This document shows, piece after piece, positions 37,198 to 45,650 of a DNA stretch of 64,000 bases. Source of the stretch: Nonomuraea thailandensis (GTDB taxonomy: Bacteria; Actinomycetota; Actinomycetes; Streptosporangiales; Streptosporangiaceae); the NCBI RefSeq assembly GCF_024172165.1, contig NZ_JAMZEB010000002.1:682001-746000 (forward strand). Reading direction: 5' to 3'. The notes beneath the pieces were generated by a model, which did no database searches, was not told the DNA's origin, and worked only from the letters and a program-made list of their open reading frames with translations. The position numbers and the translations under genes were made by a program. Position 1 is the first letter of the stretch. Each line of letters starts with the position of its first letter.

Positions 37198-38534
37198 CCG
37201 GCTGGGACGACCTGGCCTCGACGGCGCTCGTGGGCACCGACCGCAGACCGTACAGGGGCGACCTGCTCGAAGCGGCGGCCGTCGAGGTGGCGCGGCGGCG
37301 CGCGGGCCGCAAGGCGAACGAGCCCGGCGGCGTGGAGCCCGCGCCCGGTGAGGAGCGCGAGGCGGTGAGCAGGCGGGCGGCCGAGCGGCTGGGCAGGCTG
37401 CTCGGCGGCGAGCATGAGAGGCTGATCCCCGAATGGCTGGCCGCGGCCGCCGCCACCGGCCGCAGGGTGCCCGCGTACGTGCTGCCCGAGCTGCTCGAAC
37501 GCGGCCGCCGCGACCGTTCGATCAGGGTGCATCTCGGCGTGCTGGCCGGGCAGCGCGGCCGCTGGCTGGCCGGCCTCAACCCCGCCTGGGCGTACCTGCT
37601 GGAGGAGCCCACGGGCGAGACGTGGGAGCTGGGCGGCGCCGCCGACCGGCGCGCCCACCTGTGCGCGCTCAGGGCGGCCGACCCCGCCCAGGCCAGGCGG
37701 CTGCTGGAGAGCACGTGGGAGCGCGAGACGCCGGACGACCGGGCCGGGTTCGTGGAGGTGCTGGCCGAGGGGCTGAGCATGGCGGACGAGCCGTTCCTTG
37801 AGCAGGCGCTGGACGACCGCCGCAGGGAGGTGCGCCAGTCGGCCGCCAACCTTCTCGCCCGCCTGCCCGGCTCGCGCCTGTCGCAGCGCATGGCCGGGAG
37901 GGTGCGTGCCTGCGTGACGATCAGCGGCGACACGATCACCGTCGAGGCGCCCACGGCCTGCGACAAGGACATGGAACGCGACGGCGTGCGCCCGAAGCCG
38001 CCCCGCGGCATCGGCGAGCGCGCCTGGTGGCTGCAGCAGATCGTCTCCCGCGCCCCGCTGTCCTTCTGGGGCCGGCCGCAGGCCCTGCTGGCGATGAAGA
38101 TCCCCGACTGGGACGCCGAGGTGAAGGCGGCCTGGGTACGCGCCGCGGTGCTGCAGCGCGACCCCGGGTGGGCGCGGGCGATGTTCGGCTGGGACCCGAT
38201 CGCCGACCTGCTCGAATGTCTCCCGCCCGAGGAGCAGCAGGAGCTGGCCGCCAGGTTCGTGCGCGGCCACGACCTGGACAGCCAGTTGATCATGGTGCTG
38301 GGCGGCGTGTCGTCCCACTGGCGCGAGGGCCTGGCCACGGCCGTCCTCAGCAAGATCGTGAAGGTGAACGCCACGCAGCCGTGGAACCTCGGCGAGCTGG
38401 TCAAGCTGGCAGGCGAGCACATCGACCCGGCCCTGTTCGAGCTGGCCGAGGACTACTCGCCGGCCGAGCCCATCCAGCAGGTCGCCGCCCTGCTGCGTTT
38501 TCGTGCTGACATGTACAAGGAGCTCTCCCGATGA
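37194..38534 (+). CDS. DUF5691 protein of MoxR/VWA operon
   Basis: 446 residues, mostly helical with HEAT-like pairs (DDRRREVRQSAANLLARLPGS is one). It begins MTGWDDLASTALVGTDR, the signature opening of DUF5691. A conserved Trp-rich section (ERAWWLQQIVSRAPLSFW in two parts) sits near residue 285. It likely serves as a scaffold or adaptor; no catalytic motif is visible. It is coupled on both sides: GTGA overlap with the SWIM gene and ATGA overlap with the MoxR gene. This strict coupling implies fixed stoichiometry in a shared complex. Confidence 0.85.
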   Translation: MTGWDDLASTALVGTDRRPYRGDLLEAAAVEVARRRAGRKANEPGGVEPAPGEEREAVSRRAAERLGRLLGGEHERLIPEWLAAAAATGRRVPAYVLPELLERGRRDRSIRVHLGVLAGQRGRWLAGLNPAWAYLLEEPTGETWELGGAADRRAHLCALRAADPAQARRLLESTWERETPDDRAGFVEVLAEGLSMADEPFLEQALDDRRREVRQSAANLLARLPGSRLSQRMAGRVRACVTISGDTITVEAPTACDKDMERDGVRPKPPRGIGERAWWLQQIVSRAPLSFWGRPQALLAMKIPDWDAEVKAAWVRAAVLQRDPGWARAMFGWDPIADLLECLPPEEQQELAARFVRGHDLDSQLIMVLGGVSSHWREGLATAVLSKIVKVNATQPWNLGELVKLAGEHIDPALFELAEDYSPAEPIQQVAALLRFRADMYKELSR

Positions 38535-39595
38535 CCGTTCTGCGCCCGCACGCGGAAGACCAGTACGCCGAGGAGCTGGCCGTCCTCGCCAAGGACGACG
38601 ACCGGCCCAGGCCGCCGGGCTGGAAGCTCTCGCCGTGGGCGGTGACCACGTACGTCCTGGGCGACGGCGACCGCATCACCCCCAAATACGTCGGCGCGCG
38701 CCGCATCGTCGAGGTGGCCGTGGCGACGCTGGCCACCGACCGCGCGCTGCTGCTGCTCGGCGTGCCCGGCACCGCGAAGACGTGGCTGTCGGAGCATCTG
38801 GCCGCCGCGATCAGCGGTGACTCGACGCTGCTCGTGCAGGGCACCGCGGGCACCGCCGAGGAGGCCGTCCGGTACGGCTGGAACTACGCCCGGCTGCTGG
38901 CCGAGGGCCCGTCGATGGACGCGCTGACCCCGTCGCCGGTCATGCGCGCGATGGCCGAGGGCCGGGTGGCCCGGGTGGAGGAGCTCACCCGCATGCCCTC
39001 CGACGTGCAGGACGCCCTGATCACCGTGCTGTCGGAGAAGACGCTGCCGATCCCGGAGCTCAACCGCGAGGTGCAGGCGCAGAGCGGCTTCAACGTGATC
39101 GCCACGGCCAACGACCGCGACCGGGGCGTCAACGAGCTGTCCAGCGCGCTGCGCCGCCGCTTCAACACCGTCGTGCTGCCGGTCCCCGCCACCGCCGAGG
39201 AGGAGGTGGACATCGTCGCCCGCCGCGTCAGCCAGCTCGGCCGTTCCCTGGAGCTGCCGGAGACGACGACGGGGCTGGCGGAGATCCGGCGGGTGGTGAC
39301 GGTGTTCAGGGAGCTGCGCACGGGGGTCACGGAGGACGGCCGCACCAAGGTCAAGTCGCCCAGCGGCACCCTGTCCACGGCCGAGGCCATCTCGGTCCTG
39401 ACCAGCGGCATCGCCCTGGCCGCCCACTTCGGCGACGGGGTGCTGCGTCCGGCGGACGTGGCCGCGGGGATCGTGGGCGCGGTGGTGCAGGAGCCGGTGT
39501 CGGACCGGGTGGTGTGGCGCGAGTACCTGGAGACCGTGGTCCGCGAGCGTTCCGACTGGCGCGACTTCTACCGCGCCTGCCGCGAGGTGTCATGA
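38531..39595 (+). CDS. MoxR-family AAA+ ATPase
   Basis: 354 residues. Walker A is GVPGTAKT at residues 77-84. The MoxR-type second region has RVARVEELTRMPSDVQDAL with LSEKTLPIPE, and sensor 1 is NVIATANDRDRGVNELSSA followed by LRRRF with the Arg finger. MoxR ATPases are chaperones that activate or assemble client complexes together with VWA proteins. The client here is presumably one of the adjacent gene products. Its ATG overlaps the previous stop (ATGA) and its own stop overlaps the DUF5682 start (ATGA). Confidence 0.92.
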   Translation: MTVLRPHAEDQYAEELAVLAKDDDRPRPPGWKLSPWAVTTYVLGDGDRITPKYVGARRIVEVAVATLATDRALLLLGVPGTAKTWLSEHLAAAISGDSTLLVQGTAGTAEEAVRYGWNYARLLAEGPSMDALTPSPVMRAMAEGRVARVEELTRMPSDVQDALITVLSEKTLPIPELNREVQAQSGFNVIATANDRDRGVNELSSALRRRFNTVVLPVPATAEEEVDIVARRVSQLGRSLELPETTTGLAEIRRVVTVFRELRTGVTEDGRTKVKSPSGTLSTAEAISVLTSGIALAAHFGDGVLRPADVAAGIVGAVVQEPVSDRVVWREYLETVVRERSDWRDFYRACREVS

Positions 39596-41895
39596 ACGGC
39601 GTGTCGGTCCTGGGGGTGCGGCATCACGGGCCCGGGTCCGCGCGGGCCGTGCGGCGGGAGCTCGAACGGCTGCGGCCCGACGCGATCCTCATCGAGGGCC
39701 CGCCCGAGGCGGACGCCCTGGTCACGCTCGCGCCCGGCATGGAGCCGCCGGTCGCGCTGCTCGCCCACGTGCCGGGCGCGCCGTCGCGGGCCGCGTTCTG
39801 GCCGTTCGCCGTGTTCTCGCCCGAGTGGCAGGCCATCCTGTACGGCACCTCGGCGGGCATCCCGGTGCGCTTCTGCGACCTCCCCGCAGCCCACTCCTTG
39901 GCCGACGACCGCGACGACCGCGACGACCTCGACGACCGCGGGCAAGGCGGCGACCGTGACGACGGCGGGGAACGCGGTGGACACGGTGGACGCGGCGGAC
40001 GAGAGCCGGCGCAGGAGGACCCGATCGGTTCCCTGGCCGCCGTGGCCGGGTACGACGACCCGGAGCGCTGGTGGGAGGACGTCGTCGAGCACCGGGGCGG
40101 CGACACGCCGTTCGAGGTGATCGCCGAGGCCATGGCCGCCGTACGCGAGGGCCACCAGCCGGGCGAGCGTGAGGCCAGGCGCGAGGCGTACATGCGCAAG
40201 ACCCTCCGCGCGGCCCTGAAGCAGGGTTTCGGCCGGATCGCGGTGATCTGCGGCGCCTGGCACGTGCCCGCGCTGACCGGCCCCCTGCCGTCCGTCGCCG
40301 CGGACAACGCCGTCCTGCGCGGCCTGCCGAAGGTGAAGGCGGAGCTCACGTGGGTGCCGTGGACGTACGGGCGGCTGGCCTCCTGGAGCGGCTACGGCGC
40401 GGGGATCACCTCGCCCGGCTGGTACCACCACCTGTTCGAGGCGCCCGACCGGCCCGTGGAGCGGTGGCTGGCGCAGGCGGCGGGGGTGCTGCGTGACGAG
40501 GGGCTGGCCGTGTCGTCGGCGCACGTCATCGAGTCCGTACGCCTCGCGGGCAGCCTGGCCGCCCTGCGCGGCAGGCCGCTGGCCGGGCTCGGCGAGGTCA
40601 CCGAGGCGGCCAGGGCGGTGCTGTGCGAGGGCGACGACCTGGCCGTGGAGCTGATCCAGCGGCGCATGGTCGTCGGCGAACGGCTCGGCCACGTCTGCGA
40701 CGGCACGCCGATGGTGCCGTTGCAGCGGGACCTGCGCGAGCAGCAGCGGCGGCTCAAGCTCAAGCCCGAGGCGCTCGACCGGGAGATCGACCTCGACCTG
40801 CGCAAGCCCCTCGACCTCGACCGCAGCCACCTGCTGCACCGGCTGGCGCTGCTGGGGGTGGGCTGGGGCATGCCGGGGCAGGCGCGCGGCAAGGGCACGT
40901 TCAGGGAGACGTGGACGCTGCGGTGGCGCCCCGAGCACGATCTCGCGCTCATCGAGCACGCCGCGCTCGGCACGACCGTGGCCGCGGCGGCGGCGCGGCG
41001 GGCCGGGGACCTGGCCGGGCAGTCGTCGGCGACGCTGGCCGACCTGACGTCGCTGGTGGAGCGGTGCCTGCTGGCGGACCTGCCGGGGGCGCTGCCGGAC
41101 GTGCTCGCGGCGCTGTCGGCCAAGGCGGCGCTCGACACGGACGTCACCCGCCTGATGGCGGCGCTGCCCGCGATGGTGCGCGCGCACCGGTACGGCGACG
41201 TGCGCGGCACCTCGGCGGAGGGGCTGGCGGTGATCGTGCGGTCGATGCTGGAGCGGATCCGCGTCGGGCTGCCGGTGGCGGTGACGGGGCTGGACGACGA
41301 GGCGGCGGCGGACCTGCTCAAGCACGTGGACGCGGTGCACTCGGCCGTCGCCCTCCTGCCCGACCCCTCGGACGGCGCTCCGGACGGCGCTCCCGACGGG
41401 GCGTCGGACGGGGCTCCGGACGGGGCAGGGCCTCGGGGGCGGTGGCTGGGCACGTTGCGGGGCATCAGCGACCGGCAGGACCTGCACGGCCTCATCGAGG
41501 GCCGCCTGACCAGGATCCTGCTGGACTCCGGCGAGCTGGACGACGCCGGTGACCGCATGTCCAGGGCCATGTCGCGGGGCCAGGCGCCGGCGCGGGCGGC
41601 GGCGTGGGTCGAGGGCTTCCTGGCCGGGGGAGGGCTGCTGCTGGTGCACGACCCGCGCCTGCTGGCCCTGGTGGACGGCTGGCTGACCGGGCTGTCCGGC
41701 GAGCAGTTCACGGACGTGCTGCCGCTGCTGCGCCGCACGTTCGGCGCGTTCGCCGCGCCGGAGCGCAGGGCGATCGGCGAACGGCTGCGCTCGGCAGGCC
41801 GTGACGAGGGGGAAGGGGAGCAGGACGTGGACGAACGCCGCGCCGCGGCGGCCGTCGCCACCGTGCTCTCGATCATCGGAAGGGCGAGCGGATGA
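39592..41895 (+). CDS. DUF5682 protein with TIKI/TraB-like GxxH motifs
   Basis: 767 residues. The N-terminal ~250 residues have GVRH (8-11), ILIEGPPEAD, REARREAYM and GAWH (221-224). Two GxxH motifs plus Glu and an Arg/Met helix are what the TIKI/TraB/ChaN/EreA hydrolase superfamily uses for metal-dependent catalysis, so a hydrolase is inferred. An Asp/Arg/Gly insert of repeated DDRD units lies between the motifs (about residues 102-143). The C-terminal two thirds are helical with no known domain and contain another repeat (DGAPDGAPDG) near residue 600. ATGA overlap with moxR upstream, and ATGA at its own stop. Confidence 0.8.
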   Translation: MNGVSVLGVRHHGPGSARAVRRELERLRPDAILIEGPPEADALVTLAPGMEPPVALLAHVPGAPSRAAFWPFAVFSPEWQAILYGTSAGIPVRFCDLPAAHSLADDRDDRDDLDDRGQGGDRDDGGERGGHGGRGGREPAQEDPIGSLAAVAGYDDPERWWEDVVEHRGGDTPFEVIAEAMAAVREGHQPGEREARREAYMRKTLRAALKQGFGRIAVICGAWHVPALTGPLPSVAADNAVLRGLPKVKAELTWVPWTYGRLASWSGYGAGITSPGWYHHLFEAPDRPVERWLAQAAGVLRDEGLAVSSAHVIESVRLAGSLAALRGRPLAGLGEVTEAARAVLCEGDDLAVELIQRRMVVGERLGHVCDGTPMVPLQRDLREQQRRLKLKPEALDREIDLDLRKPLDLDRSHLLHRLALLGVGWGMPGQARGKGTFRETWTLRWRPEHDLALIEHAALGTTVAAAAARRAGDLAGQSSATLADLTSLVERCLLADLPGALPDVLAALSAKAALDTDVTRLMAALPAMVRAHRYGDVRGTSAEGLAVIVRSMLERIRVGLPVAVTGLDDEAAADLLKHVDAVHSAVALLPDPSDGAPDGAPDGASDGAPDGAGPRGRWLGTLRGISDRQDLHGLIEGRLTRILLDSGELDDAGDRMSRAMSRGQAPARAAAWVEGFLAGGGLLLVHDPRLLALVDGWLTGLSGEQFTDVLPLLRRTFGAFAAPERRAIGERLRSAGRDEGEGEQDVDERRAAAAVATVLSIIGRASG

Positions 41896-42024
41896 GCATC
41901 GGCCGGGCTACGCGAAGGTCGGCGCGATGAGTGCCATCGGGCGGCGCGTTGGGTGCGAAGGGGCCGGGCGATGAGTGCGGCCGGGCGGCGCGGTGGACGG
42001 AAGGGGCGGGGCGATGAGTGCGGC
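41892..42024 (+). repeat. Tandem-duplicated VWA start region
   Basis: Copies of a ~44-base unit starting GCGATGAGTGC occur with ATGs at 41927, 41971 and 42014, and a more diverged ATG at 41892 overlaps the DUF5682 stop. Only the ATG at 42014 opens the VWA frame. The pattern suggests an original ATGA overlap that was displaced by duplication. Confidence 0.65.
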
Positions 42025-43180
42025 GGATGAGCGGATGCGGCGCTGGCGGATGGTGCTCGGCGGCGGGCCGGCCGACGGCACCGGGTGCGGGCTGGAAGGC
42101 GTGGACGCGCGGATGGACGCCGCCCTGGCCGCCGTCTACGACCAGGGCGGCCAGGGCGGCGAGGATGGCGACCGCAGGCAGGGCGGCCTGGGGGCGTCGG
42201 CGCCGCGGGTGGCCAGGTGGCTGGGCGACATCCGCACGTACTTCCCGTCCACGGTCGTCCAGGTCATGCAGAAGGACGCGATCGAGAAGCTGAACCTCAC
42301 CAGGCTCCTCCTGGAGCCCGAGATGCTGGAGGCGGTGGAGCCGGACGTGCACCTGGTCGGCACCCTGCTCGCGCTCAACAAGGTCATGCCCGACCAGGCC
42401 CGGGAGTCGGCCAGGGCGCTGGTGCGCAAGGTGGTGGCGGACCTGGAGCGCAGGCTGGCGCAGAAGACCAGGGCCGCCGTGTCCGGGGCGCTGGACCGCT
42501 CGGCCAGGACACATCGGCCCAAGCGGGTGGCCGACATCGACTGGGACCGCACGATCAGGGCGAACCTGAAGAACTACCTGCCCGACAGGAACACCGTGGT
42601 CCCGTCCCGCCTGATCGGCTTCGCGCGCAGGCAGCGGTCGGTGCAGCGGGAGGTGGTGCTGTGCATCGACCAGAGCGGGTCGATGGCGGCCTCGGTGGTG
42701 TATTCGAGCGTGTTCGGGGCGGTGCTGGCGTCGATGCGGTCGCTGAAGACGTCGCTCGTCGTGTTCGACACGGCGGTGGTGGATCTCACCGATCAGCTGC
42801 ACGACCCGGTGGAGGTGCTGTTCGGCACCCAGCTAGGCGGTGGCACCGACATCAACCGCGCCGTCGCCTACGGCCAGGGGCTCATCACCCGCCCGGCCAA
42901 TTCCGTCTTCATCCTGATCAGCGACCTGTACGAGGGCGGGATCAGGCAGGAGATGCTGCGCAGGGTGGCGGCGATGACGCAGGCCGGGGTGCAGGTGATC
43001 GTGCTGCTGGCGCTGTCCGACGAGGGCGCGCCGTTCTACGACCACGAGAACGCCGCCGCCCTGGCGGCGATGGGCGTGCCCGCCTTCGCATGCACACCCG
43101 ACGCCTTCCCCGACCTGATGGCGGCGGCGATCGAGCGCCGCGACATCGCGCGCTGGGCCGAACGGCACATCACACCCTGA
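42014..43180 (+). CDS. VWA-domain protein of MoxR operon
   Basis: 388 residues. The N-terminal half is helical (IRTYFPSTVVQVMQKDAIEKL in two parts). The C-terminal VWA domain has an intact metal-ion site: DQSGS at 219-223, Thr near 278 in GGGTDINRA and Asp near 304 in LISDLYEGG. VWA partners of MoxR ATPases recruit the client or form the effector scaffold. A short Gly/Gln insert (DQGGQGGEDGD) lies near residue 43. Start ATG 42014 follows a GGAAGGGG stretch. It is the last gene of the operon. Confidence 0.9.
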   Translation: MSAADERMRRWRMVLGGGPADGTGCGLEGVDARMDAALAAVYDQGGQGGEDGDRRQGGLGASAPRVARWLGDIRTYFPSTVVQVMQKDAIEKLNLTRLLLEPEMLEAVEPDVHLVGTLLALNKVMPDQARESARALVRKVVADLERRLAQKTRAAVSGALDRSARTHRPKRVADIDWDRTIRANLKNYLPDRNTVVPSRLIGFARRQRSVQREVVLCIDQSGSMAASVVYSSVFGAVLASMRSLKTSLVVFDTAVVDLTDQLHDPVEVLFGTQLGGGTDINRAVAYGQGLITRPANSVFILISDLYEGGIRQEMLRRVAAMTQAGVQVIVLLALSDEGAPFYDHENAAALAAMGVPAFACTPDAFPDLMAAAIERRDIARWAERHITP

Positions 43181-43289
43181 CGGCGCCCCCGCGCGCCCGG
43201 GCGGCGACGCGTCACGTCCTGACGGCGGGCCACCGCACCTGACGAGCACCCCCCGCGTCCCCCAGCCCGCCCAGCCGCAGGTGCAGGCG

Positions 43290-44741
43290 TCAGGCACCGT
43301 GCGGTGCCGGCTCCGGGCGGGCGCGGCGCGGCAGCAGGTACGACAGGGCGAACGTCAGCAACAACAACCCGACCTCCACCCACACCGTGACCTCCATCGA
43401 CGCCCCGAACTCCCACTGCTCGGCGAGCAGCCCGAAGAAGAGCGTGCCGAGCACGGCGGTGCCGAACGCGCCGCCGAGCTGCTGCACCCCGGTGAGCGTG
43501 CCGGAGGCGGAGCCGCTCTCGTGCGGCTCGACCCCGGCCAGCACGATGTCGAAGAACGGCGCCATGGTCAGCCCCATCCCGACGCCCACCAGGGTCAGCC
43601 CGGGAGCGAGCTGCCAGCCGCTGACGTCGACCCCGGCCACGTGGATGGTGAGGGCGAGCACGGCCGCCCCGGCCGCCATCACGACGGTGCCGAGCTGCAT
43701 GAGGCCGCGGCCCAGCTTCTCCTGCAGCCCGGCCATCGCCAGGCCGAAGCCGGCGACGCCGCCGATGGCCTGCGGCAGCGCGGTCAGACCGGCCTGGAGC
43801 GGCGTGAACCCGAGCCCGGCCTGCGTGTAGAAGCTGAAGACGACGCCGAAGCCGGTCATGCCGGAGAAGAAGGCGAGGCCGGCGACGAGGCCGCCGACGA
43901 AGGCCCGCTTGCGGAACAGGGAGGGCGTGACCAGCGGGTCCCGGCCCGACCTGGCGCGGCGCGACTCGTACCGGGCGAAGAGGACGAACAGCGCGGCGGA
44001 GGCGGCCATCGACACGAACGTCCAGGCCGGCCAGCCCGCCTCGCGGCCCTGGATGAGCGGGAAGATCAGCAGGAACGCGGCGACCGAGACGAGCGCGACG
44101 CCGGGCAGGTCGAGCCGGGTGGCGTTGGAGAGGCGGAACTCGGGCAGGAAGCGCAGCGCGGCCAGCACGGCGGCGAGCCCGAGGGGCAGGTTGATCAGGA
44201 AGATCATGCGCCAGCCCGTGCCGAAGAAGTCGGCGTCCACCAGCCAGCCCGCCAGCACGGGCCCGCCGACGGAGGAGATGGTCATGACCGGCCCGAACAT
44301 GCCGAACGCCTTGCCCATCTCCTGCGGCGGGAACATCTCCCTGATCAGCCCCAGCCCCTGCGGCAACATCACGGCTCCGAACAGGCCCTGCACCGCCCGG
44401 CCCGCGACCAGCATCTCGGGGCCGGCGGCGATGCCGCACAGCAGCGAGGCGACGGTGAAGCCGGCGGCGCCGATCACGAACATGCGCTTCCTGCCGTACA
44501 GGTCGCCGAGCCGCCCGCCGGTGATCAGGCCCACGGCCATGGCCAGGGTGTAGCTCGCGCCGAGCCACTGCACGAGGCTCTCCGAGCCGCCGAGCTCCTC
44601 CTGGATCGTGGGCGCGGCGATCGCGGTGACGAGCGCGTCGAGCAGGTCCATGACCTCGGCGGACAGGATCACGAACAGGGCGACCCAGCGCCAGCGGTAC
44701 GGCGGGGCCTCGGTCGTCGCCCCTGAGGCGGTGACTGTCAT
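43290..44741 (-). CDS. MFS drug:H+ antiporter (DHA2, 14-helix type)
   Basis: 483 residues. Family motifs: LDALVTAIAAPTI in helix 1, GGRLGDLYGRKRMFV (motif A) after helix 2, and GPVLAGWLVD (motif C) in helix 5. Fourteen membrane segments fit the QacA/EmrB group. It exports hydrophobic or cationic compounds by proton exchange. The start is ATG 44741 with AAGGAG five bases upstream. It is divergent from a TetR regulator, and the 97-base gap is filled with operator-like palindromes, so induction by its drug ligand through TetR is the likely control. Confidence 0.92.
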   Translation of the reverse strand: MTVTASGATTEAPPYRWRWVALFVILSAEVMDLLDALVTAIAAPTIQEELGGSESLVQWLGASYTLAMAVGLITGGRLGDLYGRKRMFVIGAAGFTVASLLCGIAAGPEMLVAGRAVQGLFGAVMLPQGLGLIREMFPPQEMGKAFGMFGPVMTISSVGGPVLAGWLVDADFFGTGWRMIFLINLPLGLAAVLAALRFLPEFRLSNATRLDLPGVALVSVAAFLLIFPLIQGREAGWPAWTFVSMAASAALFVLFARYESRRARSGRDPLVTPSLFRKRAFVGGLVAGLAFFSGMTGFGVVFSFYTQAGLGFTPLQAGLTALPQAIGGVAGFGLAMAGLQEKLGRGLMQLGTVVMAAGAAVLALTIHVAGVDVSGWQLAPGLTLVGVGMGLTMAPFFDIVLAGVEPHESGSASGTLTGVQQLGGAFGTAVLGTLFFGLLAEQWEFGASMEVTVWVEVGLLLLTFALSYLLPRRARPEPAPHGA

Positions 44742-44751
44742 GACAACTCCT

Positions 44752-44832
44752 TCAAACGGTGTTCTAGCCAACGAACGACGTTCGTCAACGAACACCGTTT
44801 TAGTTACGAACAGCGTTCGTGTCAAGTACAGT
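44752..44832. promoter_or_regulatory. Multiple TetR operators and leaderless tetR promoter
   Basis: Two perfect palindromes, ACGAAC-GAC-GTTCGT (44771-44785) and ACGAAC-AGC-GTTCGT (44806-44820), flank a degenerate one (44788-44802). A further partial copy lies at 44752-44766. TACAGT at 44827-44832 is a -10 box six bases before the tetR ATG, with TTACGA at 44804-44809 as a weak -35. The second palindrome lies between them, suiting autorepression. Confidence 0.75.
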
Positions 44833-44838
44833 GTTCGC

Positions 44839-45573
44839 ATGAGCAAGGACTCCCGTGACGTGCCGGCGCCCCCGTGGCGCAAGTCGCGCCGCCCGGCGCA
44901 GGTCAAGCGGCAGCTCAGCCAGGAGCTGATCGTCGAGACCGGGCTGCGCATCCTCGACGCCGAGGGGTTCGACGCGCTGAGCATGAGACGGGTGGCCCAG
45001 GAGCTCGACACCGGCCCCGCCTCGCTGTACGCCCACGTGTCCGGCAAGGAGGAGCTGCTGGAGCTGATCTACGACCGGGTGCTCAGCGAGGTGCGGCTGC
45101 CGGAGCCCGACCCGGCCCGCTGGAAGGAGCAACTGCGGGAGTACGCCCAGGAGGTGCACCGCGTCTTCCGCGAGCACGCCGACGTGGCCAGGGCGGCTCT
45201 GGCCAACATCCCGACGGGCGAGAGCTCGCTGCGCGCGGGCGAGTTCACGTACGGGCTGCTGATCGAGGCCGGCATGCCCCCGGCGGAGGCGTCCCTGGCG
45301 ATGGACCGGCTCACGCTCTACCTCGTCGGCGACGCCTACGAGGGCTCCCTGCACTGGGCGCGGATGCGCGCGGCCGGGATGAGCGGGCCCGAGGAGTACT
45401 TCCAGGCGTTCGTCGCGCAGATCATCTCCTACTACCAGGGGCTTCCGCGCGAGCGCTTCCCGCACCTGAGCGAGCACGTGATGGACCTGACCGCCGGCGA
45501 CGGCGAGGACCGCTTCACCTACGGGCTGGAGCTGCTGCTCGACGGCATCGAGGCGCGCATGCCCAAGGCCTAG
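44839..45573 (+). CDS. TetR/AcrR regulator of the divergent efflux pump
   Basis: 244 residues. A basic N-terminal extension (PPWRKSRRPAQVKRQ) precedes the HTH (IVETGLRILDAEGFDALSMRR in two parts, then VAQELDTGPASLYAHV). The C-terminal part is a TetR_C ligand-binding domain. No ribosome-binding site precedes the ATG and a -10 box is six bases upstream, so the message is probably leaderless. Palindromes in the divergent promoter region make it the probable repressor of the adjacent efflux gene and of itself. Confidence 0.92.
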   Translation: MSKDSRDVPAPPWRKSRRPAQVKRQLSQELIVETGLRILDAEGFDALSMRRVAQELDTGPASLYAHVSGKEELLELIYDRVLSEVRLPEPDPARWKEQLREYAQEVHRVFREHADVARAALANIPTGESSLRAGEFTYGLLIEAGMPPAEASLAMDRLTLYLVGDAYEGSLHWARMRAAGMSGPEEYFQAFVAQIISYYQGLPRERFPHLSEHVMDLTAGDGEDRFTYGLELLLDGIEARMPKA

Positions 45574-45650
45574 GCCGCAGGGCCTTAGGGCGAATTGCCT
45601 AGGCCCTGCGCCCGATGTGCTGAGCTGGGCCTTCGCCATAGTTTGCCGGT

